From positions 121,001 to 185,000 of the forward strand of contig JAODUO010000477.1 in NCBI GenBank assembly GCA_025642075.2: a DNA stretch of 64,000 bases, read 5' to 3'. A program made the position numbers and the translations under genes. The DNA comes from Ridgeia piscesae (taxonomy: Eukaryota > Annelida > Polychaeta > Sabellida > Siboglinidae). A model generated the notes under the pieces. The model saw only the letters and a program-made list of their open reading frames with translations. It did not search any database and was not told the DNA's origin. Numbering within the stretch: position 1 is the first letter of the stretch; every line of letters starts with the position of its first letter. Below are positions 40,784 through 54,031 of the stretch, one piece after another.

Positions 40784-43127
40784 TCAGAGGGAGTCCTTCT
40801 GTTTCTCGTACTGTTCCTCTGTGAGAGACTTCTGAGAAAACGCATGTATCGTCTCTAGTTCCTTTGCAAGCACCGTGTTCACAAGTCTGCCATAAACACA
40901 GGATACATTCAGTCTATTGTCAAACACAATGTACTCATTTTAGCAAATGAACATTTCATCACGTTTCTTGTATTTCATTCAATCTTGTTATTGCAAAGAT
41001 ATATATTCTTATTGTCCATCATTATCATGGTACAGCCGTATGGTAGTGTCGTATGGTTGGGTGAAGGCTACTGTTTCCAGATCTGTAGACATCTGTGTTG
41101 CACTAGCCTCTGCCAGACAGTTCTCATCTAGTACGTATCTCCATTGGCTCACTGGTCTACTTCATTATAGTTATTATCAATTAACATTGACCAACCTCCC
41201 AAATTTTTAATATCAGATTAACTAATTTAATCAGCAATTAAGGTCCTAAAATCGAGTAACAATAAGAAAAAGATAGTTGGTCCATGTCTTTGCCACCAAC
41301 AATAACACTGAAGCAAGCATGGTAGTGTAAACAATAGGAACAGAGCAGTTAAAGCATCCAAAAGAAATATAAAACTGATATTATAATAACAACAGCCACG
41401 GATTACAGTTTACTATAGAAGACAATGACCAATAAAAACAAGTACACATTTCTCAGGTTTGGCCAGATGAAAGTGTGAATTGTGCACGCAACAAAACCCT
41501 GCTGGTAATTATATTAAAAAACAGAAACAATTTAATAAATATGTTAAATAATATACTAACCTGTGCCTAGCCAACAGAGGCATCCCTTCAAACTTCTTTG
41601 AGACAACCAGGCAGCTGAATTTGGCTCCACAACCATCTGACATATCTTCCACCTTCTGAAATCACAGCTTAGAATGGTCGGTATCTGTTTAATAACTCGC
41701 AAATCCTAGTTGGGTATTGCAACAATGTTGTTGGCAGTTGTATGAGTCTTGTACACGTAAGATTAGTGTGGGTCCGAAACTTTGCAGCCATGGGTATTAT
41801 AATATAGAAGTTGTCACCTAAAAACAGTTTTTAGATGAGAGAGATGGAAAAAGGGGGATGTTTCATCCCGAAATGTGTTCATTTCTGCAAGAAGTGAGCG
41901 TTTTGACCTTTTTCCTTTTGGTTCGTCTGAGGAACCTATCCTTTTTCAATTTGGCAAACCCCCCGCTGATTGGGACGGCGAATTACATGAGTGGAGCAAT
42001 TTATTTCGACATTGTTAGATTTACTAACTGCCATAGGGCTACATATATATGTCAACTTACTGAGTCAAAAAGCTGATTTCTACGGGAATCAACATGCATG
42101 CGCGAAAAAAAATACTTTTATATTTGTTTGCTAAAGATACGGCTGAGCGCGACCTAGGCCTACTTTTAGATTTTGAGTGCTAAAGATACGGCACTAGAGC
42201 TTATGTATATAAACATGCATGTGCGGGAAACTTTTGGAACTGACAGCTACCCTCTGGTACTAAAGATAAGGCTCACGTATAGAAATCATGCGCATGCGCT
42301 TATCGAATGCCGTACCTTAGATAAACGATGCTAAAAATACAGATCACATAACCGAAAATAAAAGCATACGCATGCGCAGTATGAATGCTGTATGGGCGGT
42401 CTAAACGTACGGCTCACATACGCGTAGCCACTGCCTTTCTTCAAACAGTGAAGTGTTACCTGCTTATGCGCGAGCGCCTGAGCCAAATCAACCATTTGTT
42501 AGGTTTCTGCAACTGATGTTGGCAAACTATATGAGCTGAATTTTCCGTCCTGCTTCTGAAGTAAAATCAGACTTTGCGTGTGCTTCGTTCTTTCTATCGT
42601 CGACTCAATTTGCACATTTTGTTATAGTGATACCATTTGTTATAGCAATATTTATTCGGGAAATGGTATATCTGACTTCTGCGACCTGTAATCTACTTGC
42701 GTATTGTTTGTATATTCTGTTTATCTAATTGAATCCTTCTTGCTCACAGCTCGATTTGCATATTCGGTAAATAAAATAATAATTTAAAAAATATATTCTT
42801 TAATATAACAATAAATAGGCCTGATATTACGCTTTCTTCTTACAAACATTCTGGCATGTTTAAAGTTAAGGCATTCCTGCCTTTTGTCCCACTGTCTGAG
42901 CGCGTTTGCGTATGTGCACACACTACTTATTTGTTTCGTTCTGAGATGGTTCCCTGTTGTTTGGCCTGTGCACAACACCGAACACGCATTTTCAATTTGT
43001 CCGGTGGGCGATATTAGGGACATCTACTGTGGAAGTAACATAAATATGCAATACGTACCACTACCTTTGCGTCTAATTCAGACTTCAGTTTCTGCTCCAG
43101 ATATTCGCTTGTGTAAACAATCGACAT
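40784..43127 (-). CDS. BOLA2: BolA-like protein 2
   Basis: Small cytosolic BolA protein that binds a [2Fe-2S] cluster with a monothiol glutaredoxin (GLRX3 in humans) in iron-sulfur trafficking. Three minus-strand exons, 43127-43065, 41655-41561 and 40886-40784, join with GT-AG introns to 86 aa plus stop, the same length as human BOLA2. Seen in the protein: N-terminal SEYLEQKLKSELDA helix, a Cys at 30 in the region of the cluster-ligand loop, the core FSCLVVSKKFEGMPLLARHR, then VN and ELETIHAFSQKSLT with the conserved His67. No mitochondrial presequence. The start is the first ATG of a short exon that fits the family start. It is divergent to the SELENOO-like gene and tail-to-tail with TPCN1. 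Complete and unbroken. Confidence 0.95.
41010..41170 (-). mobile_element. RTE-type LINE 3' end, second copy
   Basis: Diverged match to 25675-25850, sharing CATTATCATGGTACAGCC, GGTTGGGTGAAGGC, CTCTGCCAGA and GGCTCACTGGTCT. Located in BOLA2 intron 2, in the sense direction. Confidence 0.6.
42120..42430. repeat. Degenerate direct repeat of GCTAAAGATACGGC and ATGCGCATGCGC
   Basis: Five spaced variants of CTAAAGATACGGCT (about 42133, 42180, 42261, 42329, 42400), alternating with ATGCGCATGCGC-like words, in BOLA2 intron 1. Unit spacing is about 50-80 bp. Confidence 0.5.
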
Positions 43128-43274
43128 GATGGTACAGCAAAGTAAGTTGCTCACACAAACAGAAGAAACCGAGCGCAAGTGACAGTTCAAAACAAGATAT
43201 CGGCAACACGTTTGCGACTAACTTCCGGGGAATCCCCATGACGTATCCCAACCTTGCGGAAAAGCCCCAAGCGG

Positions 43275-44648
43275 GGCCAAACTAAAGGCGGACCGCGAAC
43301 GGGCGGACCACGCGGAAAGTGCAGACCACATTCACAAAGCTGCTACCACATTCATAAAGCTGATTATTGTATTGTACTAACAATTGTTATTATGACATAG
43401 GACCATACATGTTTATATTGCGAGTTTAATTAGATTTGTTTATCTTTTTATCTTTGTTTTTGCCAATCAAAAATGGTAGTATGGATATGGTAACTTGCTC
43501 AATTGTAGCTATGATAAAAATAGAGTATGCTATGGGAATTTTAATGGCTTACTATGTTTTCTATTAGTTGTCTGGGCTAAACCATAATAGATCCGTGGTA
43601 GATGCATCTGACAGTTTTGCATAAACAACTTAAAATAAGGCCATAAACAAAAACTGCTTATGTCATAATTAATTTACTTTTGTTGTATCATGGTTTACTA
43701 TATGGTTTAATGTTCATTTATCAAAATGTAGTTAAAGATACTAATTTATATCAGTGATATAATGGTTTATCATGCAATTACCATGACTTTACCACAGTAT
43801 TGAAACATTTAGTAAACTATGGTTGACTATAGCTTACTATGGATTTATTACAGTTCACTACAATTTACTACATCTTCATGTGAATTTACTATGGTAAAAG
43901 CATAGTAAAATGTAGTATACTGTTGTTTACTATGAATTACTATGGTTTTACTATAATTTACTATGGTTTACTATGTCTACGTACATATTTACTATGGTGA
44001 AAGCATGGTAAAATATAACATAATATGGTTTACTATGGTTTACTATGATTTACTATGGATTTACCATGGATTACCATAATAAACTGTAGTACATTTTTAG
44101 CAGGGAGGTGTGTTCAAGCACATGCTGTTTAGGAACGGCGTTACATACATACATAATACATACATACATACATGCGCGTGTGTGTGTGTTTGTGATATAA
44201 TGATATTACATTTATTCTGTGTCATTTACATATGCCATTGTTGTGGTTGCCTAGTATAATGACAAAGGTACATTTGAACACGGTATACATATATGTGTGT
44301 GTGTGTCATTCTATGTTCTGTGTCATTCATATATCAGATGTCACTGTTGTTGTCAGTCTAGTATTAAGATAGTACCGTTCACTTATGTTGGGGTGTAGTA
44401 AAAAGTAAACAAACAACAAATCCAATGATTATTATATTATTAATTGTACTGATGTGTTCAGTTTGTTAAAATATCAATGTTTTCCCATTCCACGTATGCT
44501 ATTATTGAAAAAATCTAAACACCACAAGAACACCCTAAAACAGCACAAATAACAACGCACGTAAACATGGAGCGTATCGATCGGCAGCATCTTTGTGAAT
44601 GTTGTCTGCCCTGTCCGCCCATTCGTGGTCCGCCTTTTAGTATGGGCC
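43275..44648. mobile_element. 1.37 kb element with about 65 bp terminal inverted repeats
   Basis: The left end (43275-43347) reads GGCCAAACTAAAGGCGGACC, CGGGCGGACCA, GCAGACCACATTCACAAAGC. The inverse of the right end (44584-44648) reads GGCCCATACTAAAAGGCGGA, TGGGCGGACA, GCAGACAACATTCACAAAGA. The interior has no protein. It holds TTTACTATGG repeats (about 43690-44095) and short (CATA)n and (TG)n runs. It lies between BOLA2 and the SELENOO-like gene. Non-autonomous DNA transposon of unknown superfamily; no clear target duplication. Confidence 0.7.
43690..44095. repeat. Degenerate TTTACTATGG tandem repeat
   Basis: Many variants of the 10-mer TTTACTATGG and its near inverse CCATAGTAAA, inside the 43275-44648 element. 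Confidence 0.8.
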
Positions 44649-45123
44649 TCCAAACGGCTCTCCAAAACTAATACACGCAGGTCTGTTTACGTTACGTTGG
44701 CAACGCGCAAACAAGAGATGAACAATGTTTCCCGTCCACGGATCGTCAAACATTTGTTGCAAATAATATTAATGACGGGCATGGCGCATGCAAATATCTG
44801 TAAACTGAATCATGAAGTGTGTAAAACGGGGAAGTATGTATGTTGTAAACGGGGTTTTAGTGACGCAATACAACCGCCGAAATGCGCATCTCTCCAACAC
44901 TGGCAATTCGCACCTCGTCACCAACTATTACTCGAGCGGTTTCCTGTCGACAAAGAACGGAGAAATTACGTGAGGGAAGTGAAAAAGGCGATATTTTCCG
45001 CCGTTAAGCCGACGCCATTGAAAGGCACCGTTGTTCTAGCCGCCTTCTCAAACGATGCTTTGACGGAAGTTTTGGACATGTCGCCGGCCATTCGGTTCAC
45101 GGATGAGTTCACTGCCTTCGTGA

Positions 45124-45417
<294 letters not shown>

Positions 45418-45844
45418 TGACTGCTCTAGTGTCCTATAAGGGCATAAAATAAAATCCCGATAGTCCGTGGTAAGTGTGTCGTGGTGTGTGCGCGTGCGTG
45501 CGCGCGTGCGTGCGTGTGTGTGTGTGTATATATAATCGCTAAATTAATTATACCAAATAATTGCCACTGTTTTCCACGTAAATATGCATGTAAAGGTCTG
45601 ATGTAAAAAAAAAATTCTAAATACCTCCAAGCTAAACATATCCCGATATAATTATTAAGACAAATCACACGAGTTAATGCTTCTTAATCCACCAAGCGAC
45701 GCCACTGTATTGGCAACGGCAGCTCGCGTTCGTCTTTTTGATCATCGCTGTGTGTCAAATCTTAGGCTACGGGGGGATTTCTCTGGGGGACAGACATGGT
45801 GCTGTCCCTAGGAAGATGTTTTTGGCGAACGACAAGGGGGGTGC

Positions 45845-46074
45845 AACTGGAAGAGAGCGGGACAGAGACAGAGAGACTAGAGAGGGGGCGAGAGAAACAG
45901 AGATAAGCCTGAGAGAGGGGGCGAGAGAGACAGAGACAGAGACAGAGAGGGGCTAGAGAGAGGGGGCGAGAGAGAGAGAGACAGACAGACATACAGAGAG
46001 GGAGAGAGAGAGAGAGAAATAGAGATAAGCTAGAGAGAGGGGGGCGAGAGAGAGAGACAGACAGACAGACAGAC

Positions 46075-46142
<68 letters not shown>

Positions 46143-46490
46143 CGAGAGAAACAGAGATAAGCTAGAGAGAGGGGGCGAGAGAAACGAAACAGAGACACAG
46201 ATAAGCTAGAGAGAGGGGGCGAGATAGAAGGGACGAGAGAGACAGAGACAGAGAGATGCTAGAGAGAGGGGAGGCGAGAGACACAGAGAGGGGCTAGAGA
46301 GAGAGGGGGCGAGAGAGACAGAGAGAAGCTAGAGAGAGGGAGAAGCTAGAGAGAGGGGACGAGAAAGACAATGACACAGAGAGAGGTAGAGACGGGGGCG
46401 AGAGAGAGAGAGAGAAGGGCGAGAGAGGCTAGAGAGAGGGGGGGCGAGAGAGACAGAGAGACACTAGAGAGAGAAAAGGTGGAACGCGAA
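45845..46490. repeat. GA-rich tandem repeat
   Basis: Units such as GCTAGAGAGAGGGGGCGAGA and GACAGAGACAGAGA, with a pure (GA)n core at about 46079-46140, in the SELENOO-like intron. Open frames here are low complexity only. A short (TG/CG)n run lies at 45480-45530. Confidence 0.92.
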
Positions 46491-46905
46491 AAGATTAGTG
46501 ACCAGTCGGCGAGATGTGCAAGGATGGATGCAGACACACTTGCAAAGAGAGCAGAGACGGAACGACACGAGGCAGATTGAGGATATCCACGTTCGAACTG
46601 ACCGAAGGGAGACCATCATGCGCAGGCCACGAAGCGTCACTTAACCAACCCGTCAGTGCAGTCTCGGTACTTTCAAGAAGAAACCACAGACGCGTAAAGC
46701 CGCAAATTGACGGGACAAAATCGAAGAACACTATATTGTTGTTTGACAGCAGTCGGCTTCGTACCGACCTTGACTGCAGCCAACATTGTCGTGCAAGTGG
46801 CATCTGCAGTCTGCAATAACAACGGATTTTTTCGGCATCGGTTTGCATATTTTTAACAAACATCCACCACATTTGAACCGGATCCTCGATCATAATATTA
46901 TAGTG

Positions 46906-48012
46906 CGGACATTGTGGCGGCTATCTTCAGTACAAACGTAGCGGACATTGTGGCGGCTATCTTCAGTACAAACGTAGCGGCCATTGTGGCGGCTATCTTC
47001 AGTACAAACGTAGCGGACATTGTGGCGGCTATCTTCAGTACAAACGTAGCGGACATTGTGGCGGCTATCTTCAGTACAAACGTAGCGGCCATTGTGGCGG
47101 CTATCTTCAGTACAAACGTAGCGGACATTGTGGCGGCTATCTTCAGTACAAACGTAGCGGACATTGTGGCGGCTATCTTCAGCGGACATTGTGCGGCTAT
47201 CTTCAATACAAACGTAGCGGACATTGTGGCGGCTATCTTCAATACAAACGTAGCGGACATTGTGGCGGCTATCTTCAGTACAAACGTAGCGGACATTGTG
47301 GCGGCTATCTTCAATACAAACGTAGCGGACATTGTGGCGGCTATCTTCAATACAAACGTAGCGGACATTGTGGCGGCTATCTTCAATACAAACGTAGCGG
47401 ACATTGTGGCGGCTATCTTCAATACAAACGTAGCGGACATTGTGGCGGCTATCTTCAATACAAACGTAGCGGACATTGTGGCGGCTATCTTCAATACAAA
47501 CGTAGCGGACATTGTGGCGGCTATCTTCAATACAAACGTAGCGGACATTGTGGCGGCTATCTTCAATACAAACGTAGCGGACATTGTGGCGGCTATCTTC
47601 AATACAAACGTAGCGGACATTGTGGCGGCTATCTTCAATACAAACGTAGCGGACATTGTGGCGGCTATCTTCAATACAAACGTAGCGGACATTGTGGCGG
47701 CTATCTTCAATACAAACGTAGCGGACATTGTGGCGGCTATCTTCAATACAAACGTAGCGGACATTGTGGCGGCTATCTTCAATACAAACGTAGCGGACAT
47801 TGTGGCGGCTATCTTCAATACAAACGTAGCGGACATTGTGGCGGCTATCTTCCAATACAAACGTAGCGGACATTGTGGCGGCTATCTTCAATACAAACGT
47901 AGCGGACATTGTGGCGGCTATCTTCAATACAAACGTAGCGGACATTGTGGCGGCTATCTTCAATACAAACGTAGCGGACATTGTGGCGGCTATCTTCAAT
48001 ACAAACGTAGCC
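46906..48012. repeat. 36 bp minisatellite (about 31 copies)
   Basis: The unit contains GTAGCGGACATTGTGGCGGC, TATCTTCAATACAAAC. Left copies have CAGTAC, most others CAATAC; a few have GGCCATT in place of GGACATT. 36 is a multiple of 3, so frames without a stop stay open: VADIVAAIFNTN on the plus strand, and ATMSATFVLKIA and EDSRHNVRYVCI on the minus. Located in the SELENOO-like intron. Confidence 0.92.
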
Positions 48013-48261
48013 GATATGTGGAGACATTTCAAGCCGTACACGTGGTTGTAAGAGTTGTACACAACGATGTTTTTTAAAAGAAAACAAAAACATCTAATGA
48101 TAAGATATCTTTTCTCTCGGTTAGCATGTTTGGGTTTACAAAATCGTAGAGTACATTTTACGACATAATTATGCATTTGGAATCAGTTTTGAACGATAGA
48201 AAGATCGTGATGATGGATGATTTTATGCATGAGATGTGGATGGATGGTCGAATGGAGAATT

Positions 48262-48520
48262 TAAATGGATGGATGGATGGATGGATGGATGGATGGATGG
48301 ATGGATGGATGGATGGATGGATGGATGGGTGGATGGATGGTGGATGGATGGTGGTGATGGATGGATGGAGTGGGTGGATGGATGGATGGATGGATGAGTG
48401 ATGGATTGATGAGTGGATGGATGGATGGATGGATGGATGGATGGATGGATGGATGGATGGATGGGGATGGATGGATGGTGGATGGATGGATGGATGATGG
48501 ATGGATGGATGGATGGATAA
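48262..48520. repeat. (GGAT)n microsatellite with interruptions
   Basis: Repeated GGATGGAT with TGAGTG, GTGGTGATGG and GGGGATGG interruptions. The same intron. Confidence 0.93.
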
Positions 48521-49491
48521 ATTTGGGGGTTTTTTGGCGGCAAGGGCACACAATTATGTAGAATTTCACAAGTTGCTACAATGCATGCATATTGTGTAAG
48601 ATAGCATATCAGATTGCATACGATGATACTGAGTTAAACAAATTTCATTGTATGTGTTATTCTGTAATGTTCAGATGCTTTGTGGAACCTATCCCGGCTG
48701 CCTACATGTCGTTAATTCACTGTAGACTTCCATCAAGGTTCGTAATTCCCCGCATCGCACTGAGATACTGTCTTTAGATTGTCTCATCAATATTCATATC
48801 GGCGCGCGTGACATTGCTGCCGCACGACTGCCATTGGTCAAAACGTCTCATCAATATTCATCACATCGGCGCATGTCCCAGAACTCGGAAACATCACTGG
48901 CGAGCTGCGACCACAACGGTGACCTAGTTTGCACTGCGGTTGTGTCATCAGTCTGGTTAAGTCGCAGTCTTGTAGACCCCGTTGTCAGTAATTTCTGCCT
49001 TGTAAAAACACGAAGAGGTCGCTCTTTAGGGCCTACATCTTCATCTATATATTAGTTGCATTTCTGTAAACAAACGCTTTCGTCGATTTTATGTAACAAC
49101 TGAAACACCGATATCAGAAACAACATGAATCGATTTGTTTCCTGCAATAATTTTTCTTTCGTGGATGGGTATAGCTGAAGAACCTGCGTACGTCAAACAC
49201 ATCAAGTAGAACATTATACAAACATTATTATATCCAAGCCACGTGAAGCGAACGCTTAATTTTGTTGTTACATATTGAACACAGTGTGTCCAAAGTCAGT
49301 TTTTATTGTAGGACTACCAGTCGGTGACTTGTGTTGTTTTTGATCTCGGCGCTCCTGTTTGCTCCGCGTTCGTATTTATAGTGCTACATTTCTGACACAA
49401 TTGTCAACGTTGCGATAATATTGAATACAGTATTTACGACCACGACGCAGATTTACAGACGATGCACACTGTTATCTTGTTATCTTTGCAG
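48521..49491. other. Remaining SELENOO-like intron, nothing coding seen
   Basis: Non-repetitive stretch before exon 2. One direct repeat: TCTCATCAATATTCAT with ATCGGCGC occurs at about 48781 and 48846, flanking a minus-strand CCAAT word (ATTGGTCA). No element ends recognised. Confidence 0.4.
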
Positions 49492-50645
49492 GAATACCAA
49501 CCAGTCGAGCGGCCACGTTGGTCGTGTCTTCCGAGCGGGTCTGGCGTGACCAGTTCTACACAGGTCACCGCCAGGCGGAGCCAACAGCCGTAGTCCTCAG
49601 GCTCGCCAAATCGTGGTTCAGGATCGGCTCTCTCGAGATTCTCGCGAGAAACGACGAGAACGACCTCCTGAAGAGCCTGGCAGATTTCGTTATCGAGCAC
49701 CACTTCCAGTCGATATCGCTGACTGATCCCGATAGATACTTAGCGTTTTACAGCGAAATCGTCACGGAGACGGCAGAGTTAGTCGCCAGGTGGCAGGCCG
49801 TTGGTTTCACACACGGGGTTTGCAATACGGATAACTTCAGTCTCCTTTCGATCACTATTGACTATGGACCCTTCCGGTTCATGGATGACTATGCCCCGCA
49901 CATGGTTCCAAATACATCGGATGACGAACATCGTTACAGCTACGAGAGACAGCCCGGTGCTGGACGGTACAATCTTGACATGCTTCGCCGTGCGCTGGAG
50001 CCCTCGTCTTGCCCGATCAACGGCAACACATGGACGTCGTGTTGCGCGGATATGACGTCATCTACGACCGGAAACGTCTACAGCTCTTTCGGGAGAAGTT
50101 GGGCTTAGCTCGTACGGAAGACGCTGATGACGAAAATCTGGTGAGATTCCTTCTGACGATCATGCACTCTCAGAAGGCCGACTTCACCATGGCGTTTCGT
50201 CAACTCGCCGATTGCGATATCGACGCGATTGATTCACAAACGACCGAGGATAGGCTTTGGGCTGTAGCGGCGCTGCGGAAAGACACAAGGTTTGCGAAAT
50301 GGGTGGAGCTGTACCGTGATCGGTTACGGCGTTACGGTGTTACGGAGAGCGCTAGGCGAGAACAGATGCACGCCGTGAATCCACGTTACGTGTTACGGAA
50401 CTGGATGGCCGCTGACGCTATCCGACACACAGAGAACAACGACTTCAGCGTACTGCATAAGGTACAGGAGGTCTTGAAGACACCCTACGTAGTACAGGAG
50501 GACGCCGAGCTGTCGGGGTACGCGGACCCACCCCCGTCGTGGGCTGCACAGCTCAGGGTGAGCTGTTCCTCCTAAGTGCTCGGCGTCAGGTTAGAGGACA
50601 TTACTGAAACTCAACTGAATCACACAAAAACAGTTTATAATATTT

Positions 50646-50649
<4 letters not shown>

Positions 50650-50718
<69 letters not shown>

Positions 50719-50810
50719 AATACATATAAAAATTACAATATATAATTATGATGTGTGTGTATTTGTATGTGTGTGTGTGTGTGAGTGTGTTAATGTTTCT
50801 ATAGAGTACG

Positions 50811-50872
<62 letters not shown>

Positions 50873-50895
50873 GTATGATATATATATATATATAT
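50650..50895. repeat. (AT)n microsatellites
   Basis: Two long TA runs (50650-50713 and 50815-50868) with a short TG run between, just after the SELENOO-like stop. Confidence 0.92.
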
Positions 50896-51275
50896 CGTAC
50901 GTTTCTTATATGTATGTATATATGGCTTATTTTTAATAGCGATAAAATATAGATTAGCATTAACTCAAACAATTTAGTGTACTAGAAGGATTCTACGTGA
51001 CATCGCTGTGCGCAGACATATATTTGCGAACTGGTCGATCGATTTGGACGGCGGAGTGACTCGGGAATACTCAGGGATTACAGTAAGCTGCCGTCTGTAT
51101 AGTGGTTCTCAGGTTACAGTAAAATGACTTAATACAACAGTATTAAATTGATGTTATACTATAGAATAAAACAGTTAATACAACGGTATTAAATCGATGT
51201 TTGTGACATACATATATCTATTGATTTTCGACCTGGTTGTTTTGTTTTGTTCTTTCTCGTTCCGTTGCACGCCGT

Positions 51276-52905
51276 GCACGGATAGGTCTGTTCCGTTACT
51301 GTTTACAACACCCGATGTAACACGGATAGGTCTGTTCCGTTACTGTTACAACACCCGATGTAACACGGATAGGTCTGTTCCGTTACTGTTTACAACACCC
51401 GATGTAACACGGATAGGTCTGTTCCGTTACTGTTCACAACACCCGATGTAACACGGATAGGTCTGTTCCGTTACTGTTCACAACACCCGATGTAACACGG
51501 ATAGGTCTGTTCCGTTACTGTTCACAACACCCGATGTAACACGGATAGGTCTGTTCCGTTACTGTTTACAACACCCGATGTAACACGGATAGGTCTGTTC
51601 CGTTACTGTTCACAACACCCGATGTAACACGGATAGGTCTGTTCCGTTACTGTTTACAACACCCGATGTAACACGGATAGGTCTGTTCCGTTACTGTTCA
51701 CAACACCCGATGTAACACGGATAGGTCTGTTCCGTTACTGTTCACAACACCCGATGTAACACGGATAGGTCTGTTCCGTTACTGTTCACAACACCCGATG
51801 TAACACGGATAGGTCTGTTCCGTTACTGTTCACAACACCCGATGTAACACGGATAGGTCTGTTCCGTTTCTGTTCACAACACCCGATGTAACACGGATAG
51901 GTATGTTCCGTTACTGTTCACAACACCCGATGTAACACGGATAGGTCTGTTCCGTTGCTGTTCACAACACCCGATGTAACACGGATAGGTCTGTTCCGTT
52001 GCTGTTCACAACACCCGATGTAACACGGATAGGTCTGTTCCGTTACTGTTCACAACACCCGATGTAACACGGATAGATCTGTTCCTTTACTGTTTACAAC
52101 ACCCGATGTAACACGGATAGGTCTGTTCCGTTACTGTTTACAACACACGATGTAACACGGATAGGTCTGTTCCGTTACTGTTCACAACACCCGATGTAAC
52201 ACCGATAGGTCTGTTCCGTTACTGTTCACAACACCCGATGTAACACCGATAGGTCTGTTCCGTTACTGTTCACAACACCCGATGTAACACGGATAGGTCT
52301 GTTCCGTTACTGTTCACAACACCCGATGTAACACGGATAGGTCTGTTCCGTTACTGTTCACAACACCCGATGTAACACGGATAGGTCTGTTCCGTTACTG
52401 TTCACAACACCCGATGTAACACGGATAGGTCTGTTCCGTTACTGTTCACAACACCCGATGTAACACGGATAGGTCTGTTCCGTTACTGTTCACAACACCC
52501 GATGTAACACGGATAGGTCTGTTCCGTTACTGGTCACAACACCCGATGTAACACGGATAGGTCTGTTCCGTTACTGTTCACAACACCCGATGTAACACGG
52601 ATAGGTCTGTTCCGTTACTGTTCACAACACCCGATGTAACACGGATAGGTCTGTTCCGTTACTGTTTACAACACCCGATGTAACACGGATAGGTCTGTTC
52701 CGTTACTGTTTACAACACCCGATGTAACACGGATAAGTCTGTTCCGTTACTGTTTACAACACCCGATGTAACACGGATAGGTCTGTTCCGTTACTGTTCA
52801 CAACACCCGATGTAACACGGATAGGTCTGTTCCGTTACTGTTTACAACACCCGATGTAACACGGATAGGTCTGTTCCGTTTCTGTTTGCAACACCCGATG
52901 TGACT
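51276..52905. repeat. 44 bp minisatellite (about 37 copies)
   Basis: The unit is built of ACACGGATAGGTCTGTTCCG, TTACTGTTCACAACACCCGA and TGTA. Copies are very uniform; variants are TTTACA/TTCACA and ACCGAT/ACGGAT. Uniformity suggests recent amplification. No coding role; the frame is closed after a few units. Confidence 0.93.
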
Positions 52906-53880
52906 TTTCTCCAGCAGCGACTCTTCTCCATCGTCCCATCTAAACGACCCGTCATTTCGCCCTTGTGGAGCGCAGTGACGCGGTGACTAGACTTTCGGGC
53001 TTGACAGAGAGATCCCGTTTCGGATCCTTCTTCCCCCACAGCTCCCAATTAGATAATAACACAAGTTATATTAGCAACTCATCAGAGTTGGATTCACATT
53101 ATACAATAAAATTCAATTAACACATCAGAACATCATAGAATATCAATACATATGATACCGTGTTAATCCTACTGCATTCAGCCGTGCTGTGTTTACAGGC
53201 AGTTGTGTAATCCCCTCGGTATAAGAGCTTTACGGTATCTATTCGTACTGACAACGGGTACACATTTCCCTGGCTAATATCATATTTGGCATGACTTTTG
53301 TCAGGCTGCAGTTGGTTTAATCTGTGTGTGCCGACTTTAATCTTATCAAAATATTGTTGACAAAGGCTGTCCCGTCTTACTGTTAGCGTATCCAGGTTAA
53401 TACATCCGAGTATATTTTGCTCCTGTAAGTTTCCGTACTAATTTATTCTTGGAAAGTAGCAGCCTCTGTTGTTGGTTGCTGTGTCGTCGTTATTGTCTCA
53501 TCACCAAGTTGGCAAGCCGTCACTTTCAATGTTCACTGTTTACAATTGCTTTCACCATGGCTACAGTTGCTCTCGTCTGTATTACGTAAACATGCAGTTC
53601 GTCTGCAAGAAGCCGCCAGGTGCTGCAGTGGCTTCTGAGTGACTGGAACATTGCGTGACTGTCAGTACAGTGTATCAGTCAATTCGTCGTGTCCACAGAG
53701 TAGGAATACATCACTCGGTGAAACCATCATCTTCGTCATGGCTCCTGAAATCTACTACGTACTCATGTTCCACCAACGGTTTGTGTTTTTGTAATTCTGT
53801 AGGATATTATGTTGCTCGGATTATAAACAAAAACACGTACACTCCTACATAAAGACAATAAACATATACCCGCACGCGCG

Positions 53881-53975
53881 TATGTCCGCACATGCACACG
53901 TTCACGCGCGCGCGCACACACACACGCGCGCGCCCCCCCCCCCACACACACCCCCGACCCAACGACGAACGACGA

Positions 53976-54019
<44 letters not shown>

Positions 54020-54031
54020 ACACACACACAC
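53881..54031. repeat. (CA)n/(CG)n mixed microsatellite
   Basis: CGCGCGCACACA runs, a C-run at 53933-53942 and a (CA)n core at 53978-54030. Confidence 0.92.

Noticed and set aside
44595..44717. Upstream extension of the SELENOO-like frame (ATG at 44595)
   Set aside because: Its first part lies in the right inverted repeat of the 43275-44648 element and has no resemblance to SelO; ATG 44718 preferred.
45738..46580. ORFs in GA-rich DNA
   Set aside because: Low-complexity Arg/Glu or Ser/Leu peptides from (GA)n; no conserved domain.
46890..48176. ORFs of 428 and 387 codons on opposite strands
   Set aside because: Translations of the 36 bp minisatellite inside an intron. Reported as a repeat, not as genes.
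46906..52905. CRISPR-like regular arrays (36 bp and 44 bp periods)
   Set aside because: The whole unit repeats with no unique spacers, and the genome is eukaryotic; these are minisatellites.
52842..53048. Minus-strand ORF of 68 codons
   Set aside because: Partly minisatellite, no family match, no splice partner.
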